From positions 101,510 to 165,509 of the forward strand of contig NZ_WVTD01000009.1 of NCBI RefSeq assembly GCF_009856825.1: DNA of 64,000 nucleotides, read 5' to 3'. Shown here piece after piece: positions 60,007 to 64,000 of this stretch. Below the pieces are notes generated by a model. It did not search any database. It was not told where the DNA came from and saw only the letters and a list, made by a program, of their open reading frames with translations. Position 1 is the stretch's first letter; the number at the start of each line of letters is the position of its first letter. Position numbers and translations under genes: made by a program. Origin of the DNA: Novosphingobium silvae. Lineage in GTDB: Bacteria > Pseudomonadota > Alphaproteobacteria > Sphingomonadales > Sphingomonadaceae.

Positions 60007-60240
60007 TCAGTTGGGGACGGCGGTGGTGAGTTGCAAGGCGTGGAGCACGCCGCCCATCCGTCCGCCGAGCGCTTCGTAGACCAGCTTGTGCTGGGCAACC
60101 CGGGGCTTCCCGGCGAATGCGGAGGAAACGACGTGCGCGGAATAGTGGTCCCCGTCGCCGGCAAGGTCGGTGATGGTGACTTCGGCGTCCGGAAGGGCGG
60201 CGCGGATGAGGGTTTCGATTTCGGAGGCGGTCATGCCCAT
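60007..60240 (-). CDS. BolA family protein (IbaG-like)
   Basis: 77 residues, compact BolA fold: IETLIRAALPDAEVTITDLAGDG, then VSSAFAGKPRVAQHKLVYEALGG with the conserved His and the RVxQHxLVY motif. Forms Fe-S-bridged heterodimers with monothiol glutaredoxin. 12 bp downstream of the DUF1476 gene. Confidence 0.94.
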   Translation of the reverse strand: MGMTASEIETLIRAALPDAEVTITDLAGDGDHYSAHVVSSAFAGKPRVAQHKLVYEALGGRMGGVLHALQLTTAVPN

Positions 60241-60252
60241 TTCGGTATCTCC

Positions 60253-60570
60253 TTAGCCCAGGAAGGCGCGGCGCGCCTCGACCTGCTTGGCTTCGAGCGC
60301 GGCGCGGATCTCGCTCTCGCTGGTGTCGACGCCGGCCGCGGTCAGGTCGCCGAGCAGCTTGCGAATGACGTCCTCGTCGCCGGCTTCCTCGAAGTCGGCC
60401 TGCACCACGGCCTTGGCGTAGGCGTCGGTCTCGGCCTGCGAAAGCTTCATCCGCTCCGCTGCCCATTCCCCCACGAGACGATTGCGACGGGCCTGGATGC
60501 GAAACAGCGTGTCCGCGTCGTGCGCGAACCCGGGGCCTCCCGCGTGCTCGCGATCTTCAAAACTCGTCAT
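60253..60570 (-). CDS. DUF1476 family protein (F1-ATPase zeta-subunit type)
   Basis: 105 residues: SFEDREHAGGPGFAHDADTLFRIQARRNRLVGEWAA opening and an acidic four-helix remainder. Alphaproteobacterial DUF1476 proteins include the zeta inhibitor of F1-ATPase in Paracoccus; whether this paralogue inhibits ATP hydrolysis is not certain. Co-directional with bolA and grxD. Confidence 0.92.
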   Translation of the reverse strand: MTSFEDREHAGGPGFAHDADTLFRIQARRNRLVGEWAAERMKLSQAETDAYAKAVVQADFEEAGDEDVIRKLLGDLTAAGVDTSESEIRAALEAKQVEARRAFLG

Positions 60571-60681
60571 CAGGCACCCTCGACTGGTGGCGCTCCGCAG
60601 GCACGGCGCGCAGATCTCGCTCTGCCGATACGTTGAGGAACCCCGTGGTTCAATCCCGATTCGACACCTCGTCCTTCGCGA

Positions 60682-61011
60682 TCAGTGCCCGGCCGTGGAT
60701 GAGAACAGGTTGATGACGAGCACGCCGCCAAGGATCATCGCGATCCCGGCAATTGCCGCGCCGTCAAGTTTCTGGCCCTGGAACGCCCAGGCAATCGCAG
60801 CGATGAGCACTATCCCGGCGCCCGACCAGATCGCATAGACGACACCGGTCGGCATGTGGCGCAGGGTCAGCGAGAGGAAGTAGAACGCGATGAGATAGCC
60901 GACCGCCATGACCAGCGTCGGGACGGGCCGGGTGAAGCCTTCCGATTTTGCGAGGAACGAGGTCGCGACGACTTCGCTGGCAATCGCGATCGCGAGATGG
61001 ACGTAGCTCAT
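60682..61011 (-). CDS. Small multidrug resistance (SMR) efflux protein
   Basis: 109 residues from ATG 61011. Four helices, the essential membrane Glu in helix 1 (AIASEVVATSFLAKSEGFT), YFLSLTLRHMPTGVVYAIWSGAGIV in helices 2-3. Works as an antiparallel dimer exchanging cations for protons, EmrE/QacE group. 47 bp after leuD on the same strand. Confidence 0.92.
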   Translation of the reverse strand: MSYVHLAIAIASEVVATSFLAKSEGFTRPVPTLVMAVGYLIAFYFLSLTLRHMPTGVVYAIWSGAGIVLIAAIAWAFQGQKLDGAAIAGIAMILGGVLVINLFSSTAGH

Positions 61012-61058
61012 TGCGCAAGGGGTAGGAGGCGCTGCGCCCTTGCGCAACACTCTCCCCC

Positions 61059-61661
61059 TCAATCCACGCTTGCGGGTGTCTTCGCGAGGAACGGAAGCGT
61101 CGAACGGGCCTTGTCCTCATAAGTGGCGATGGCGTCGCCCTGGGCCATCGTCAGTCCCACTTCGTCAAGGCCGTTCAGCAGGCAGTGCTTGCGGAAAGGA
61201 TCGATGTCGAACGGGAACCGATCCTGGAACGGCGTGGTGACCGTCTGGGTGTCGAGGTCGATGTCGATGGGCTGCTCCTGCGCCACCTCCATGAGGCGGT
61301 CGATCGCCTCCTGCGGCAGCGCGACGGTGAGGATGCCGTTCTTGAAGGCATTGCCCGAGAAGATGTCGGAGAAGCTCGGCGCGATCACGCAGGTCACGCC
61401 CATGTCGAGCAGCGCCCAGGCGGCATGTTCGCGGCTAGATCCACATCCGAAGTTGTCGCCCGCGATAATGATCGGCGCATCCGCGTAGGCGGGGTCCGTG
61501 AAGACGTTGCCGGGCTCCTTCTTCACCGCTTCGAACGCACCCTGGCCCAGACCCTCGCGCGTGATCGTCTTGAGCCAGTGCGCCGGGATGATGACGTCGG
61601 TGTCGACGTTCTTGCGACCGAAGGGGATCGCCTTTCCGGCGACATGATTGATCGGCTGCAT
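61059..61661 (-). CDS. leuD: 3-isopropylmalate dehydratase small subunit
   Basis: 200 residues: [39 protein letters not shown] and FKNGIL are the swivel-domain signatures. With LeuC it isomerises 2- to 3-isopropylmalate in leucine synthesis. Start overlaps the stop of the 60-aa membrane gene (TGATG), so the operon order is leuC, small membrane protein, leuD. Confidence 0.96.
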   Translation of the reverse strand: MQPINHVAGKAIPFGRKNVDTDVIIPAHWLKTITREGLGQGAFEAVKKEPGNVFTDPAYADAPIIIAGDNFGCGSSREHAAWALLDMGVTCVIAPSFSDIFSGNAFKNGILTVALPQEAIDRLMEVAQEQPIDIDLDTQTVTTPFQDRFPFDIDPFRKHCLLNGLDEVGLTMAQGDAIATYEDKARSTLPFLAKTPASVD

Positions 61662-61843
61662 CAGTCGGTTTCACTGGGGAAGTGAGGCGCGGTTCCGGTC
61701 TTCGGTGGCTGAGCCTCGGCCTTCTTGCGATCGCTGCGACGCTTCACGAAGAGCAGGGCTGCGGCGACGGCGGCCGAACCGATGGCGGCACCGGCTGCGA
61801 GAGCGGCCTTGCCGGCCAGCGAGGTATCGGTGTTGTCAGACAT
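61661..61843 (-). CDS. Small membrane protein inside the leuCD operon (60 aa)
   Basis: One hydrophobic, alanine-rich helix ([22 protein letters not shown]) followed by a basic stretch ([10 protein letters not shown]) and a Pro/Thr tail. It lies 11 bp after leuC and overlaps leuD. No family recognised. The tight coupling makes real expression likely; the charge pattern places the C-terminus in the cytoplasm. Confidence 0.75.
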   Translation of the reverse strand: MSDNTDTSLAGKAALAAGAAIGSAAVAAALLFVKRRSDRKKAEAQPPKTGTAPHFPSETD

Positions 61844-61854
61844 GGGAGATCCTC

Positions 61855-63306
61855 TCAGTTGGCGCTGGTCAGTTCAGGAACGAGATCGCGCACGTCAGTC
61901 AGCTTGCCGGTAACCGCGGCGGCGGCGGCCATTGCCGGGCTCATCAGGTGCGTGCGCGAGCCCGGACCCTGGCGACCCGTGAAATTGCGGTTGCTGGTGG
62001 AGGCGCAGCGCTCTCCGGCCGGGACCTTGTCGGGGTTCATCGCAAGGCAGGCCGAGCAGCCCGGCTCACGCCATTCAAGCCCTGCGTCGATGATGATCCG
62101 GTCCAGCCCCTCGGCCTCGGCCTGCTGCTTTACCAGGCCCGAGCCCGGCACGACGATCGCCCACTTGACGTTGTCGGCCTTGTGGCGGCCCTTCAGCACC
62201 TCGGCCGCTGCACGAATGTCCTCGATGCGGCTGTTGGTGCAACTGCCGATGAAGACGTTCTGCACTTCCACGTCGGTGAGACGGGTGCCGGGTGTGAGGC
62301 CCATGTACTCGAGGCTGACCTTCACCGCGTCCCGCTTGGACGCGTCGGCGAAGTCCTCGGGCGCGGGGACCACGCCGCCGATGCTAGAGGTATCTTCCGG
62401 GCTGGTGCCCCAGGTTACGGTGGGCTGGATATCCTCGGCGCGGATATGGATGGACTTGTCGTAGGCCGCGCCCGGATCCGTCGCCAGGCTCTTCCACCAG
62501 GCGACCGCCTTGTCCCAGTCCTCGCCCGCAGGAGCATAGGGACGCCCCTTCACGTAGGCGAAGGTCGTTTCGTCCGGCGCCACCAGACCCGCGCGCGCGC
62601 CCGCCTCGATCGCCATGTTGCAGACGGTGAGGCGGCCTTCGACGGTCATCTCCTCGAACACGTTGCCCCGGAACTCGATCACGTGGCCGGTGCCGCCGGC
62701 GGTGCCGACCATGCCGATGATGTGGAGCACCACGTCCTTGGGAGTGACGCCTGCGCCCAGCTTGCCCTCGACACGTACCTCGAAGGTCTTCGAGCGCTTG
62801 AGCAGCAGCGTCTGCGTGGCGAGGACGTGCTCTACCTCACTGGTGCCGATCCCGAAGGCGAGCGCGCCGATCCCGCCGTGACAGGCGGTGTGGCTGTCGC
62901 CGCACACGATCGTGGCGCCAGGCAGCGAGAAGCCCTGTTCCGGGCCGACAACATGGACGATGCCCTGCTCGCGGTCGGTGTCACCGATATAGCGGATGCC
63001 GAACTCCGGCGCATTTTTCTGCAATGCGGCGAGCTGCTGCGCGCTCTGCGCGTCGGCGATGGGAATGCGATTGCCATTCGCATCGAGGCGAGCGGTGGTA
63101 GGCAGATTGTGATCGGGAACCGCGAGCGTGAGGTCGGGGCGCCGTACCGGACGGCCGGACACGCGAAGGCTTTCGAAAGCCTGCGGGCTCGTCACTTCAT
63201 GAACGAGGTGCCGGTCGATATAGATGAGGCAGGTGCCGTCGTCGCGTGCGTCGACGACGTGGGCGTCCCAGATCTTCTGGTAGAGAGTGCGCGGTGCGGT
63301 TGTCAT
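61855..63306 (-). CDS. leuC: 3-isopropylmalate dehydratase large subunit
   Basis: 483 residues, about normal. QKIWDAHVV at the start, [30 protein letters not shown], and the [4Fe-4S] cysteines in GSCTNSR (near residue 353) and [13 protein letters not shown] (near 413-416). Catalytic partner of LeuD in the cytoplasm. Confidence 0.97.
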   Translation of the reverse strand: MTTAPRTLYQKIWDAHVVDARDDGTCLIYIDRHLVHEVTSPQAFESLRVSGRPVRRPDLTLAVPDHNLPTTARLDANGNRIPIADAQSAQQLAALQKNAPEFGIRYIGDTDREQGIVHVVGPEQGFSLPGATIVCGDSHTACHGGIGALAFGIGTSEVEHVLATQTLLLKRSKTFEVRVEGKLGAGVTPKDVVLHIIGMVGTAGGTGHVIEFRGNVFEEMTVEGRLTVCNMAIEAGARAGLVAPDETTFAYVKGRPYAPAGEDWDKAVAWWKSLATDPGAAYDKSIHIRAEDIQPTVTWGTSPEDTSSIGGVVPAPEDFADASKRDAVKVSLEYMGLTPGTRLTDVEVQNVFIGSCTNSRIEDIRAAAEVLKGRHKADNVKWAIVVPGSGLVKQQAEAEGLDRIIIDAGLEWREPGCSACLAMNPDKVPAGERCASTSNRNFTGRQGPGSRTHLMSPAMAAAAAVTGKLTDVRDLVPELTSAN

Positions 63307-63427
63307 GATGGGGCGCGATTAGGCCTGCACCGAGCGCAATTCAAGGGCGAAGAGCCGCTGAGCGCACCATGCTTGATCGTTTGCATTGAATGATGCTCGG
63401 GCGACGACATAAAATTTCATGTGGTAG

Positions 63428-63459
63428 GAAGGAGGCGCTTCGTGGAAAGCGCCTCCTTC
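63428..63459. terminator. Terminator hairpin after the secreted protein gene
   Basis: A perfect 13-bp stem, GAAGGAGGCGCTT (63428-63440) with its complement (63447-63459) and a 6-nt loop, starts 14 bp beyond the stop of the 63473 gene. The T-run is weak (AAATTTTATG about 10 bases on). Confidence 0.65.
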
Positions 63460-63472
63460 GATAGGCACCCGA

Positions 63473-63844
63473 TCAGCCGCGACGACGGTCGTAGTCGTGC
63501 CGTTCCATCCTCAAGGCCGTGTAGACCCGGTTGACGCGGTTGGAGAGCGTGCGCATCTCGTTCGAGCTCAGGCCGCCACGCGCGTAGCTCGTATACAGGC
63601 GCTGGATCTCCGAGGCGTCGCGGCGCAGGCCGGTGGCTTCGCGCTGCGAGATCGTCCTGCGCGATGCGGCGCGATCGATGTCGCTGCGAAGACCCCTGAT
63701 GTCCGAGCGGATGTCGTAATTGCGGTGGGGCGTGTAGCGTGCGGCCTCGTGGCGGGGTGCCGCCTCCGCGATGGCCGGTGCGACTGCCGACAGGCCGAGG
63801 GCGGCGACGAGAGCCGGGGCGAGCAGCTTGGTGAACTTGCGCAT
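63473..63844 (-). CDS. Secreted protein, function unknown (123 aa)
   Basis: Signal peptide MRKFTKLLAPALVAALGLSA ending near AIAEA|A. The mature part is helical and Arg-rich (YDIRSDIRGLRSDIDRAASR, TISQREATGLRRDASEIQRL, MRTLSNRVNRVYTALRMERH), suggesting a small periplasmic helical bundle. AAGGAG before the ATG supports the start. Type common in sphingomonads; role unknown. Confidence 0.75.
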   Translation of the reverse strand: MRKFTKLLAPALVAALGLSAVAPAIAEAAPRHEAARYTPHRNYDIRSDIRGLRSDIDRAASRRTISQREATGLRRDASEIQRLYTSYARGGLSSNEMRTLSNRVNRVYTALRMERHDYDRRRG

Positions 63845-63913
63845 GAATGATGCTCCTTTGCTCGAACAGTGAGTTAGCAGCCCGCTGCCGAAGTCGATTT
63901 TTCGGGACGGCGC

Positions 63914-64000
63914 TCAGCCCGGCCCCGCAGACATGATGATCAGCAGCACGCCGGCTTCGGCTGCGACTTGGCCGACGAGGGCGAAGATCAGCGCGTTTTC
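63914..64000 (-). CDS. C-terminal end of a gene running off the right edge
   Basis: The minus strand reads ENALIFALVGQVAAEAGVLL, then IIMSAGPG and a stop at 63914, which looks like the final membrane helix of a larger protein. Too short to name. Confidence 0.4.
   Translation of the reverse strand, partial: ENALIFALVGQVAAEAGVLLIIMSAGPG

Noticed and set aside
61648..63393. 581-codon plus-strand frame over leuC
   Set aside because: Antisense shadow of leuC and its neighbours with no recognisable domain.

Overview
The window is high-GC DNA from an alphaproteobacterium, most likely a member of the Sphingomonadales (Novosphingobium/Sphingobium-like). The evidence is two large TonB-dependent receptors whose mature ends carry a DIIVT-type TonB box, a TorF-family porin, a DUF1476 protein, a frameshifted secreted protein rich in R, D and Y, and general gene style. 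This assignment is inferred from protein families; there is no rRNA in the window.

Layout. (1) 1-5.7 kb: a TetR regulator (running off the left edge) diverges from a TonB receptor, an alpha/beta hydrolase and an MFS carrier. This looks like an uptake-and-hydrolysis operon, with a palindromic operator between regulator and receptor. (2) 5.73-30.48 kb: a ~24.7-kb integrated element bounded by a 45-bp direct repeat that duplicates the 5' half of a tRNA-Thr(TGT) gene. It ends in an excisionase-like gene and a tyrosine integrase. Inside, from left: a low-GC surface-glycan cargo (O-antigen ligase/polymerase, three glycosyltransferase-type proteins, a frameshifted acyltransferase); a minus-strand lysis block (candidate spanin pair, holin-like protein, GH24 lysozyme); three tandem, previously unannotated Cys4 microproteins on the plus strand; a tail spike with an SGNH esterase; a tail-tip remnant joined directly to a truncated large terminase; small terminase and HNH genes; then a lambda-like immunity switch (Cro-like/S24 repressor with repeated TGCGATNATCGCA operators) and a plus-strand early arm (primase-type winged helix, ParB-like protein, MT-A70 methyltransferase). 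Portal, capsid and most tail genes are missing, so this is a collapsed prophage that keeps its cargo and switch.

(3) 30.6-44.6 kb: chromosomal genes including rarA, a GT4 glycosyltransferase, an OmpR-type two-component system, beta-carbonic anhydrase coupled to a SulP anion transporter, a TorF porin and typA/bipA. (4) 44.7-50.8 kb: an ABC exporter pair (YbbA/YbbP-like) divergent from a TesA-like lipoprotein esterase, recF, a YhhQ-type queuosine-precursor transporter and tRNA-Arg(TCT). (5) 50.9-58.3 kb: a ROK regulator divergent from a TonB receptor, a YdcF-like protein and a zinc phospholipase C/S1-P1-type enzyme, with a convergent GPH-type sugar carrier. This looks like a nutrient-acquisition locus. 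(6) 58.4-64 kb: a Nudix hydrolase, a candidate sigma-54-driven structured small RNA with its own terminator, the grxD-bolA-DUF1476 iron-sulfur group, an SMR efflux protein, and leuC, a 60-aa membrane protein and leuD.

The most novel items are the three Cys4 microproteins (15.68-16.28 kb), the sigma-54/terminator-bounded RNA (59.41-59.62 kb), and the prophage architecture (5' tRNA-half attachment, collapsed morphogenesis, retained glycan cargo). All calls were made by reading the sequence without database searches.
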